Shown here piece by piece: positions 12,226 to 23,500 of a stretch of DNA of 64,000 bases (the first letter of the stretch is position 1; every line of letters starts with the position of its first letter). The DNA is from Pachyseris speciosa (taxonomy: Eukaryota > Cnidaria > Anthozoa > Scleractinia > Pachyseridae). The DNA is taken from positions 1,125,001 to 1,189,000 of the forward strand of contig JAEMWC010000105.1 of NCBI GenBank assembly GCA_016490735.1, given 5' to 3'. The translations under genes were made by a program, and so were the position numbers. Under the pieces are notes generated by a model. It ran no database searches and was not told where the DNA came from. It saw only the letters and a list, made by a program, of their open reading frames with translations.

Positions 12226-12322
12226 GTAGTCTCTAATTTTGGCGACGGATTGTGGGGGCACGTGCGCGCGCGAAGTTGCGAGGAGACGCGACGCGAGGGG
12301 AGCGCCAAAAATTAGAGACTAC
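12226..12322. repeat. 97-bp palindrome inside the unit
   Basis: GTAGTCTCTAATTTTGGCG at the left pairs with CGCCAAAAATTAGAGACTAC at the right. The loop is very GC-rich (GCACGTGCGCGCGCG). The same palindrome occurs in the other full copies (near 57083-57179, and inverted at 60379-60484), so it was acquired before the unit spread. Confidence 0.8.
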
Positions 12323-12986
12323 AGACAAAGGGAGTTTGACCTTTCACGGCCGAGTGATTCGAGTGTAAATCTCATATCAACAGCAAGAATGATGCCTGTT
12401 GTCACGTATCGGAAAACGTCGATTCACCTTGTGTTTTTGAAGTCTGAACAACTAATATGTTAAGACAAGTGTCTATACGAATGTTTGCAAGTTCAACAGC
12501 GAGAAGAAAGCTTTTAACATGACCAAAATTTAACTCCAGATGGACTGCCGTGTTCCCGTATCCGCTCCATTGAGATGTACATTTTGTTGAATAACTCAAG
12601 TACGGGATATCACACACCCCTGAGACTTTGACAGGTAGTTTATTTACTATTTTGCCACAATATCTCAATTTCTGGACTTTAATTTTTGAATGATAAGCGA
12701 TTATATTTTACAAATGTACTAGCGTCCCTTGAAACTGTCCAGAAACGTTCCTTTCTTGTGTTTCAAATGACCCTGGATTGACGTATTTGTAAACAGTTTC
12801 ACTCTGCTAATTAATTTTCTACTCACATTTCACCGAGACTCCATTCACATTTATGCGAAAAAATCCAACATCGTTCGATAAGCGTTTCCTTTCTCAAACA
12901 ATTATCCATCGAAGCGAAAACAAGTGTGCTTAGGTGTTTTTTTTTGGAATCAATACACTATTTTTATCATTTTGCATAACGATAAA

Positions 12987-13050
12987 CCTCTGTGGCCTAA
13001 AGGTCATTGTTCCTGCCTGTGACGCAGCTAACCCGGGTTCGATGTCTTTT
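12987..13050 (+). repeat. tRNA-like segment (degenerate box A and box B)
   Basis: CTCTGTGGCCTAAAGGTCAT resembles a tRNA D-arm/box A, and CCCGGGTTCGATGTC resembles the T-arm/box B. The spacing is tRNA-like but the anticodon arm is not convincing, so I do not call a functional tRNA. The same segment is at about 57840-57902 and inverted at about 58803-58866 and 59323-59386. Confidence 0.5.
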
Positions 13051-13322
13051 AGTGGTATATATCACGGGCTTTATTTTTTCTGTTTCTTGTTCTTTTAGAA
13101 ATATTTTTTACAAGTGTTATAATTATTGTGCTCAATGGTTGAGCTGTATTTTAGAGGAATATATGTTGATAAGGGTCTAAAGAAATAGACTCCAACACAA
13201 GTTAAACACAATGCGTCCGATGTAAGAAAGACAGACTTCCCTCTATTCTTTTGTTTAGCACTAAGTTAGGGATACAATACTGTTTTTTGCAAGCCCGGGT
13301 TTAGGCTAATTGTAGCCTCTTG

Positions 13323-13621
13323 TAATGTATTTAGAATTGAAATGAAATGCTTCCCTTACAATAGGGGAAGTGTAGGGAAGAGAAGTTAGCAGAAACATTT
13401 TACACCCATTGTAAAATTTCAGTTAAATTTAGTTAGTGAAATTTTGAAATAATAAAAAATATTGGTCTTCTTCCGGTATTATTGTAGATTTTTTGCAACT
13501 TATAGAAAGTCGACATATACTTTACCTCTGACCTCCCATCCCTAACAATAATATTTTGCTCTCTATGAACCAGTCCTCTTGCGCATTTTCCAAAACATTC
13601 AAGATGGCGACCGTCACGGGG
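13323..13621. promoter_or_regulatory. remaining non-repeat part of the divergent RNF139-AP5B1 intergenic region
   Basis: About 300 bp lie between the two mobile elements. AAGATGGCG at 13601-13609 is a good match to the YY1 core-promoter motif of metazoan housekeeping genes. From its ATG, 18 bases run to the element insertion; on the far side of the element (15634 on) the same frame would continue to a TAA after 16 codons, resembling a short upstream ORF. This is inference from the sequence; no transcription start is visible. Confidence 0.35.
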
Positions 13622-15628
13622 TATGCTTGTCAAAAAGGGACAAAACAACAAGATTGAATATGTATATACCAAGAAAGATAAAGATATGGGAAGACGTTGA
13701 ACATGTGTATCAAGAGACTTACATATACACCAAGATTCATTTTCTTATATCAACTCCTCTTTGAGACTTTTCAAGTGATGTTATATGTATTTCATGATGC
13801 ATGATATATATAGATCAAGATTTCCCACCTATATACATCAAGTTTTCGTGGAAATATACAGCATGATTTGTGATAATTTTACATCAAGATGATACACATC
13901 AATGAGACTTTTCAAGTGGTGTTATATGTACATCAAGGTGAGTGATATATATACATCAAGATTCTGCATAAATATACAACATGATTCGTGATATTTTAAC
14001 ATCAAGATGGTACTTATCTATGGGACTTTTCAAGTGATATTATATGTACATGAAGATGCGCGATATTTATTCATCAAGATTCCGCAAAAATATACAACAT
14101 GATTCGTAATCTGCGTAGTATATACACCATGACCAACGAACCTTTTTACATCCCGGATATTCATACGGGCCGCTGGTCAAATGTAATGCGGACTACAGGC
14201 TGCGTGGTCTACAGTGCGCAGAATCTGTCATGTGTACAGCGAAACGAGGGTCCCTAGGGTCCCTAATCTTGTTGTCCCGAGGGTCCCTGAAAATATGGAG
14301 AGAAGAGATCCAGAATAGTGGAGACCGGTACTGTACCAAACCTCCAGCATTTTTTTGATTGCTCGTTGTTAAGTACAATGCATGAAGCTATTGAGGGATT
14401 AGACTGTGAGTATGAGCCAAATCGGGCAGAAAGTTTTGAATACCAGCCTTGCGATTTTATGCGAACTCTCAATTTAATGACTCGTTTCGCATGTACTGGG
14501 ACTGGCTCGGATCGTGTACAACAGGAAAATAAGCGAATCTTGCCTTTTACGACGCACAATAATACCGTCCAAGGGTGACTAATCTATAACAAATACTCAT
14601 GCAAAAGTGCCACTTAATTCTAAAACAACCACTACTTAGTCTTAGCGAAATATTCAAGGATGCCCCAAACTGTTTCGTACAAAAGGGGCAGATCCCTAAA
14701 AGATATACCAGTGCGAGCCAAATTCTAAGCTGGCTATTACCCAGGACAGGAGTTGTGTAGGCCTGTCGCCCCATTGTTGTCAACGCTCGTTCTCGATCCG
14801 TACGGGCAGTGTTCGTGTTATGCCCTAAATTCAAAGTTGGGACCCAATTAAGTTTCGCGGCTCTTCCAGAAACGAAATGCGATCATTCGCCAAAATTGTA
14901 CTTGATTATATCGGTGAGGTAGCCCCTGCTAATTGCCGAAATCTACCGCGACACTTTCCTCGGATAATTAAGTCTTCTTTGCCTTAATTTACAACGACAG
15001 AAGGTACTCTGGCAAAGTACAATCCTTTATCCTGTCCACTTTTATTGCCGCAGCACACAAACAGGCACAAAACCATTTTCGCTCAAAGGAAGCAGTCGCT
15101 TTGTTTACAATTTCGGTACACCAATATGGCGGCGCAGCAACAGTAGTCAAGTGAATGAAAATGATCTATATTTATGAGAAATCTTGATGTATACATATCA
15201 CGCATCTTCATGTGCATATAATATCACTTGAAAAGTCCCATAGATGATTATCATCTTGATGTAAAAATATCACGAATCATGTTGTATATTTATGCAGAAT
15301 CTTGATGTATATATATCACTCACCTTGATGTACATATAACACCACTTGAAAAGTCTCATTGATGTGTATCATAATTATCAAGAATCGTATGTATATTTCA
15401 GCGAAAACTTGATGTATATAGGTGGGAAATCTTGATCTATATATATCATGCATCATGAAATACATATAACATCACTTGAAAAGTCTCAAAGAGGGGTTGA
15501 TATAAGAAAATGAATCTTGGTGTATATGTAAGTCTCTTGATACACATGTTCAACGTCTTCCCATATCTTTATCTTTCTTGGTATATACATATTCAATCTT
15601 GTTGTTTTGTCCCTTTTTGACAAGCATA
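13622..15628. mobile_element. 2.0-kb terminal-inverted-repeat element with 5-bp target duplication CGGGG
   Basis: The ends are TATGCTTGTCAAAAAGGGAC and its exact reverse complement, flanked by CGGGG at 13617-13621 and 15629-15633. The inverted repeats run inward for roughly 480-510 bp each. They contain diverged sub-repeats built on TGAGACTTTTCAAGTG, GTTATATGTA and ATATACATCAAGATT. The central kilobase (about 14140-15150) carries no transposase-like frame. The element is therefore non-autonomous. I cannot match the ends to a superfamily. Confidence 0.85.
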
Positions 15629-15733
15629 CGGGGGTTAGAGTTTTGCACCAAGAGGTACCAGGAGTTTCAGTAATCCGTGGCACACAGATGTTCATACTTC
15701 CGCACATTCATTGAAGAAATAATCTTGATAAAG

Positions 15734-17497
15734 ATGAGCGCGGCGATAAGCACCTGGACCAAGAACTTGGAGCAGTTCCGTCGTTCACCCGAGTCATTTC
15801 TTGCGGCCAGGAACATCACCGCGCACAGTTTTGTTTTAGACGTTCTTGAGGTAACTGGCGCTAAAATAGCCGTTGCATTTTTTGAAGATCGTAGATACTT
15901 CTTGAAGTTCCGTCATTGATCGGTGTTTTCTTCAAGCCCTCCCTGTAGCATTTTTGGAACTAGAATTTGTTTACAAACATTGTTTTTGTTATTTAAACGT
16001 TCAATGTTTATGAATTAGTAATTAGTCTCATAGTCTCATTAGTCTCTATTAGTCTCATAGTCTCTCTGTTAGTCTCTCTAATAGTCTCGCCGACTATTAT
16101 TATTGTTATAATAATTATTTTATACTTATCACCATAATTTATTACCTCCATAATTTTAATCCGTATCATTATCATTCTAGTACCATTGGTGATCTACTTC
16201 AATTACAATATGGGGTTCCCACTCTTTTGCATTTCATCCCTTGGCTTTTTCTTGTGTATGCCATAAATTGTAATAAATAAATAAAACGTTAAACAAAAGA
16301 ATTCTTTGTTTCACCAGCCAATAGCTCTCTGTTTGGCATATTAATAACAATAGGTGACGTCACTGATATCTTTGCTATATATAGTACTGTACAGCGAGTA
16401 CACAGAGTATGACAGTAAGATTTATATGTATGACCCCGATTGGTGACAGAATTTGAAGAACCGTTATAGTAACTCTGCCTTCTAAAGATTTTTTAGATCC
16501 TGTCATTTATCTCATATGCTTGGGTTTTTGGCGAGCAAAGTTCCCACAAACTTGTACCCTGCGAGCAGAGTCTCCTTCAATCTTCCTAGAAAAATTGGGA
16601 AGAGGAAGGAGACTCTGCTTGCAGCCTGCACATTCTTTGATCTGCTGATCATCCAAAAACATGGATGAGTCAGTCCAGTTTCGAACCAGTTTGCCCCTGG
16701 TGGGCATGCTCAATCGTAGGAATTGCTGACTTTTTTCGCGCCCACGGCATATTGTTTACAACCGGTTTCGGTACAAAGTCTTTGAGTTGTGAATGTGCTA
16801 ATCCAAACGATTTCAAGCCTCACGGAACCACAATCAAGGTCTTCGTTTAATTTTCTGTGTGGCAACGATACGTTTGTCTCGCAGATCCTTCCATCGCAAC
16901 TTCGTCGGGAAATGATTGAAAACATGCCATTAGATCATCATCGTCTTCTCTTGAAGCGGAGTCTATCAACCGGCATGGCGAGGTAATTATTGCTTGGCTT
17001 TTGGCAACGGGCTAGCTTTTGACATTCCACTTCACACTGATGCTGATGCTAGACAAATAATATTTTCTGCAAAGCTCTCGAATTTGCTCCATGAATGTAC
17101 ATTGTTCGCCAATTAGGCGAATTCCACATATCAGACAAATTGTATCTTTCGCTTTTGACGTTGATTTCTTCACAGGGGTTTTCAGAAATCTTAAAACACC
17201 AGGCAAATCCAAGATTAAATTGCCCGGGGTTGAAAGCATTTTGAAAATCACATCTGGTGCATATATCGAGGAAATGGCAGTATGCATGGGAACAACGTCG
17301 TGTCAAATTTCAAGATTTGATGATTAACTCATGGCATGGTTACATTTGAATTTGAAGCATGCTCAATAGGAATTGTGCAGGCTGCAAGCAGAGTCTCCTT
17401 CCTCTTCCCGATTTTTCTAGGAAGATCGAAGGAGACTCTGCTTGCAGGGTAACAAACTTGTGAATTTAGCATCAAATCACAAACGTTACCCACAATG

Positions 17498-17551
<54 letters not shown>

Positions 17552-20500
17552 GGAAGGGAACTGGGGTCCTGAAAAGCCAAAATGTTTAATTCAAACTGTG
17601 GAGCTTAAAGCGCCACCTAAACAATAAAAAATTTTCATCCAATATCATGTTTTCTACACGCAATGCTTTTGTGGCTAAGTGGCAAATGATGTTTGACCAA
17701 ACACTAGACAGTGAGTCCACAGAGCAATTCTTGCAGATTATCACTAAAATTTAGAAGGTATTAATGTTTTCAGTTAATTGCCTTTTCCCTCTCTTGGCCA
17801 GAGGTGGCCAAAATGTTTGTAATGCAAAACGTTCTTTCCTTTCTTGATGAGTAGAGTTTTGTTTCAGACTTTTGAGAAAATGATAAATAAAATGCGTCAA
17901 AATTGCAGGTTGTGAGTTGAGCATGCAATGCTTTCACTGTTACTGTAGTATGCAAATGCAATCATGTTAATTTTTTATCATAAATTTTTTTACAGGCTTT
18001 TTGTTGTGAAAATCTCCCTGAGAATTTGAAGCTTCAAATGTTGTTTCTACTTCAAGAAAAGGTGCAACATGTACTGTAAATATTTCTGACTGTAGTTTAC
18101 ATAACAGACTGTTCACACTCCCTTTTTTTTCTGTGGGATTGTCGAGTCTCATACTCATTGATCAAAGTGCTGCCATCTTGGTTGTAACAGTGAGTGCAAC
18201 CTGGGGTGAGTGTCTAACTTACTGCTGTGGGGGAGGGAGAGTGGGGCAGAAAACCCTCCTCAATCACACAATGTACCCTGATTAGGGACCCCCTTGGTAG
18301 TTTCTAGACACTCTCCTAGGGTTATGCTCACTGTTTTAACTAAGATGGCAGCAGTTTGATAGAAGCATGTGAGTCTCAATGCTCCCACGGAAAAAGTGGA
18401 CTATAAACAGTCTTTATGCATATACGGTGCACTCTGCCCACTGCACAAGTTGTTGATGGGTGGTTTTGTTATTGCTCAGTCTGTTTTCATATAATTATTT
18501 GTACATTGACCATAGGATATTAGCCATTGTAGTTACCAGCAAATTTTTGTTCAGTTGGATTGGATTTAATTGACCATAAATTATGACATTCATGATACGT
18601 GGAAAAGGAGATTTTCTGTTTGATGGATTATCAATTGATAGCTAGCCTTTGGAAATTTGATGTTCTTGTAGCCAGCATGTAATAATATCCCGGAGGGAAG
18701 CTACATGTATTAGCTTTAATACAAGGGATTGACTATACAGCCAATATTAATACATGCTGTACTGTACCATGCTTGGGAAATACTGGCCATTAAAAAATAA
18801 TTGGCTTCTGGTCTTTCTTGCAGATATAAACCGCAAGGTCTAATAATATTTCTTGGTTGTTTTTAATAAAAACATTTTATTATTCCACTTGCATTTGTTG
18901 GATATGAGATGATTCTAGGCAACTCAGTTCTGTATACATCTTTTTAGCTATTCATCATCTCATGGTCAGGCATGTGCTGTTGAAATGACATTTGTTAAAC
19001 ATGCTTGGGTTTGTAAAGCACTATTAATATCAGTAATATCAAACATTCCTTGACTTCTGTTTGCAGACTTCCAGTCTTTTTCTTGAATCAACAAGGTACA
19101 GTATTTGGTCTGTAATGTTTAGCCAGTAGGTTTACAGTTGTAATCAGGCTCCACTTGAAACATGTCTGATCTTGATAACAGACGAAATCTGCCAACAACC
19201 TATTGCATCTGACAGTTTCACATGTATGTGTATGTGTTACAGGTTAAATTTGATCTCAAGTTGTTTTTTATTTAACCTAGGTCAAAATGAAATTCCTTTG
19301 TCTCCCAACCCTAATTATTCACAAGAAGACAAAGGAATTTCATTTTGACCTAGGGTAAATAAAAAATAACCAGAGATAAATTTTAACTTGCAACATAAAT
19401 ACACTAATAGAGTTTAATAGAGTTTAATGATAGAGTTAATAATACAAAGTTCAATAGTAATAAAATTATAATAAATCACAATAAATAAATCAAAACAGGT
19501 AATGAGACAGATACAAAAACATTGTAGGTCATCTCCACTCACAAATAGCAAAGGCTAATCGTGGTGGGAAGAGCTAAAATAACACTGCAGTCTGTGGGTT
19601 ATACTTATGGAACCATGTAAACACAGTTTGCGACTCAGCTTTCGACACACATCTCTATTGAAAGAAAAACTTTTTGCCCCAAGTTGGAATCGAACCGACG
19701 TTCCCCAGTTACCAGTCGGGTGTGATAACCACTACACTACTGGAGCAACCACGCTGGCACCGTGGCCACTTTAGAAAGTGAGTAGTATCGCACGTCGGCC
19801 ATTCCTCGGAACATTTTTCTTTCGAGACTTTTGTGTGTTTCCTGGCTTCTAAATTCCCTGGACAGGAATTAGAAATATATATATGTAAATACCTTGGAAG
19901 CCATGAAAGCCGTAGAACAATATACTTATGGAACCATGCAAACACAGTTTGCCACTCAGCTTTCGACACACATCTCTATTGAAAGAAAAACTTTTTGCCC
20001 CGAGTCGGAATTGAACAGACGTTCCCCAGTTACTAGTCGGGCGTGATAACCACTACACTACCGGAGCAACCACGCTGGCAATGTGGCCACTTTAGAAAGT
20101 GAGTAGTATCACACGTCGGCCATTCCTCGGAACATTTTTCTTTCGAGACTTTTGTGTGTTTCCTGACTTCTAAATTCCCTAAAGTCTCGAAAGAAAAATG
20201 TTCCAAGGAATGGCCGACGTGCGATACTACTCACTTTCTAAAGTGGCCACATTGCCAGCGTGGTTGCTCCGGTAGTGTAGTGGTTATCACGCCCAACTGG
20301 TAACTGGGGAATGTCGGTTCGATTCCGACTCAGGGCAAAAAGTTTTTCTTTCAATAGAGATGTGTGTCGAAAGCTGAGTGGCAAACTATGTTTGCATGGT
20401 TCCATAAGTACAATTATTGTTCTACGGCTTTCATGGCTTCGAAGGTATTTACATATATATAGTCTGTGGGTTACCTACCAACTAATCACATTAAAGAATA

Positions 20501-23500
20501 AATTACAAAGTAAGAACAACAACTTAACCCAGTGGCGCCCAGCCATTTTCACATTATCGGAGCGATTTTTCACCTATAAACATTCCATAGGATTTCGTGA
20601 CTCTTTATTGAAACTCCCATGGAAAAGTGGTGCTGTCCAAAGGCACTGGAGGCTCAAGGTTTCTGAAAACATCATTCTGACATAGCTATTTTTCATCCGT
20701 GCAGCTACAACAATGGCCCAAGTTCGGTTTGCTTGCGATTTTTGCTAAGTTTACAGCCATTCTTCATCTTTAGTGGCTGCTGATGAGCATCATTAAGCGT
20801 GACGGTAGCTAAGAGTCCACTTTCTCAAAGTATCGAGCAAGGTGATGTACTTTGTTTTCGAATTTGGCTTGTTACTCGACGAACTGGGAATTTGGCTCGT
20901 TGGACACTTAGTACCTTTGGGACTCGACTACTGATGAATTTCTCGACCTTGGAATTTGTGAGCACTGAAGATGACCACAAGCACAAATTTTTGGTGGTAG
21001 GACGGAGTGGCTGTAGAAAGAATGTATGTGAAAGAATTGGGGAAAGGAACAGGCGCTGTCAAAAATTCTCATTATTTCCCAGCATGCAATGTGGTCGAGA
21101 TGTTGAAAATGGTGGAAAGGCCCGAATGCACTGGAACAAAAGGCTGCATCTACGCTCAGGAGAAGAATATGAACAAAAAAAGTCATTTCTAAGCTAGAAC
21201 AAGGACTGAATTTTGTTATGATGGTTGAAGTTTGGTTTTTCGACGATTATTTCTTTAAAAAACGTAAAGGCAAAAAGGGGCATTTTCGTGGTTTCTCTTT
21301 GACGTTAAAAACTGTCAGTTTCGTTCTTGTCCAAACTCAAAAGGCCATATTTGGTAAAAATCGCTACATTTCTTGCGTTTATTGAATATCCAAATTTAAA
21401 GGACATTCCATTTCATGCTCACAACTGACAGTTAAGGCAATATTCGTGCGACTGAGAAAGTTGCAATGTTTTGAAGTATGGGAGTCTTGTGCAGCTGGTT
21501 TTGGCTGGCACGGGCACCAATGAGTTAAAAATAAATCCATTGAGAATTACCACTAAATATCAGTACAGTCACAATACAAGCTACAATAATATCAGATTAA
21601 AGGAATGAAAACAAGATGATATGAAAATGAAAACAGAGGATAAGAAGGTTAAGAAAATCTAACAAAAATATGCTTTGTACAATAAAGTATGTAAAATTTG
21701 CAATTTCATGCAGAAGAATAGGCTAAACTTTAGTTTCCTGCCGGATTATCTTGTGTTTTTTGACTCATGCAAACCAGGCTTTGTGATGATGTATGTGGTA
21801 TGGTAATCACGATCTCCCATTGTTATGGATTTTTTCTTTCATTACAGCCACCCCTTAAGGTTGAGTATTGTTTAAGCTGCACATGGTCAGTAACTAGCTA
21901 GAGCACATGTTTTGTGACTATAGACTAGCGGTATAGGAATACTTGGAATTTTAACCCATTCTGTTTTTGAAATGAACGGAACAATTCCTGATAGTATAGT
22001 TTTTGATATTATATTTGAATTTTGTACTTTTTTTTTCTAATTTTGAGGGCCACAAGTTTATTAGCTTTTAGCTCTGTAGTGTTACCATCCATAAATAACG
22101 TGTTCCGCAAAAGGGGCATATATCACTTTTTTGCCTTAAAATCCAAATCTCTCTTAAATAATTCACTCTACTTTGGCATTAGCATATGACTTTTGCCTAT
22201 GTACAACTGGACCAACTCAAACAAAAGAAATCAATCATGCATCAGATCCTTTTGCTTCTGTTTCTTGAGTTTTGGGGAAAAGTCATAAGCTAATCCTTGG
22301 GATCCTAGCTTTCTAATTGCAAAATAAATGTACAGAACTTCATTTCTGACACCATTTCTAGTCTATATGCCAAAGCAGAGTGAGTTTAGAGATACTTTGG
22401 ATTTAATGGCAAAAAAGCGATATACGCCCCTTATGCCGAACACCCTTCAATTATGGTTTACTCTAAATTGTTACAAACTATGTACTCTCGTGCAAGCTGC
22501 CAGGACAATGCCCTCTGACAGTGTACTGAGCTTTATATAGCAAGACAGTGTCCCAAAGTCCGACCAATAGGTACAGCTGTACTATGAACTAAATAGACAC
22601 AACGTGGCGAGCTTGTTAGCAATGAATGGAGCTAACAAATATGTGGGCCAATCTAGGAGAAGCTAAGATATTTTGCTAGATTATACCACGAGATAGACGC
22701 TAAAATACAGACATGAATAGTGTTTGTTCTAACTGCTAGAATAAGGGAACGTTCATTCATGAATTGAGCTTTCAGTATTGTACTATTGTTTGTCCTACTG
22801 GATTGCGTGACAAACGTAAACAGCCTAACCTTCAATGGGTGTCATGTTCCATTAACTGCGTTTTACCGACCGGTAAAAGCGGTATATGCAGGATATGTGT
22901 TTCTTTGGGAAAAATTTCAACAGAAAAACCTTATTCCACTTTTTATCTCATTCTGATGCTGGAATAGGAGTAAGCAGTTCGTAATCCCAAAAATGCACCC
23001 ATTTGAGAAATTATGCTTTTAAATTTTTTCTAAACAAATTAGTGTGGAATGTGCAGTTGGCTCACTGAAAGAAATGGTTACTCAACCTTTGAAAAACATG
23101 ATTGAAGTTTACCGAGGCCAGGTATGTGAAAACACTACTCCAATAATGTTAAATTGTACAATGTATGTTACTCCAGTATGACTATCAAAGAGTTGTACTT
23201 TGTATTAATAGCCTTAACGACTGAGCAACACAATCATTTTACTGAATGTTAACGTTACAAAGTTTTATCCCTCAGTAATTGTAAATACTTTTGGACATAC
23301 CTGCCTCAGATTGCTATTTCACAAAGAACCTCCAAGAAGACTATTCAAATGTGCTATTCATGTTTTAAAAGTATTTTATTCTCAATATAATATAGTTTTA
23401 ATTGAAGGGTTTGGTACAGAAAGCTGTAAATTAAGATATTCTGACATTAAATCCAAATTTCTATGTACTTCTCCGCTTTTTCTAAACCAACATTAATAAT

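Larger units (their letters stand above)
11897..13322 (+). mobile_element. 1.43-kb dispersed unit with GC-hairpin 5' end and 3' hairpin plus CTCTTG end (solitary copy)
   Basis: The unit starts ATTACCCGGGCTGCGCGCG, a strong self-complementary GC hairpin closing with GCGCCCGGG. It ends GGCTAATTGTAGCC (a 5-bp-stem hairpin) followed by CTCTTG. The left arm at 56749-58187 is almost the same sequence throughout, and inverted copies lie at 58522-59034 and 59035-61109. Inside, in order: a GATGCGTGTTGTCACGTAT block, a 97-bp palindrome, a second diverged copy of that block, an AT-rich stretch, a tRNA-like box A/box B segment, and the 3' hairpin. No flanking duplication is seen. These traits suit a non-autonomous Helitron-like element, but the canonical 3' CTRR is lacking, so the class is unproven. 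Confidence 0.8.

Noticed and set aside
12067..12668. Several ORFs of 60-90 codons on both strands (also at 56924-57526 and 60250-60642)
   Set aside because: They lie inside the repeated unit and differ in frame between copies. They are treated as repeat sequence rather than genes.
18824..18837. 14-nt micro-exon candidate of AP5B1 (TTGCAG|...|GTCTAA)
   Set aside because: Exons 2 and 3 already join in phase with the length expected from vertebrate AP5B1; adding it would break the frame.
21832..21889. Splice-bounded candidate exon in AP5B1 intron 3
   Set aside because: Inclusion introduces a stop in the required phase, and the flanking exons join correctly without it.
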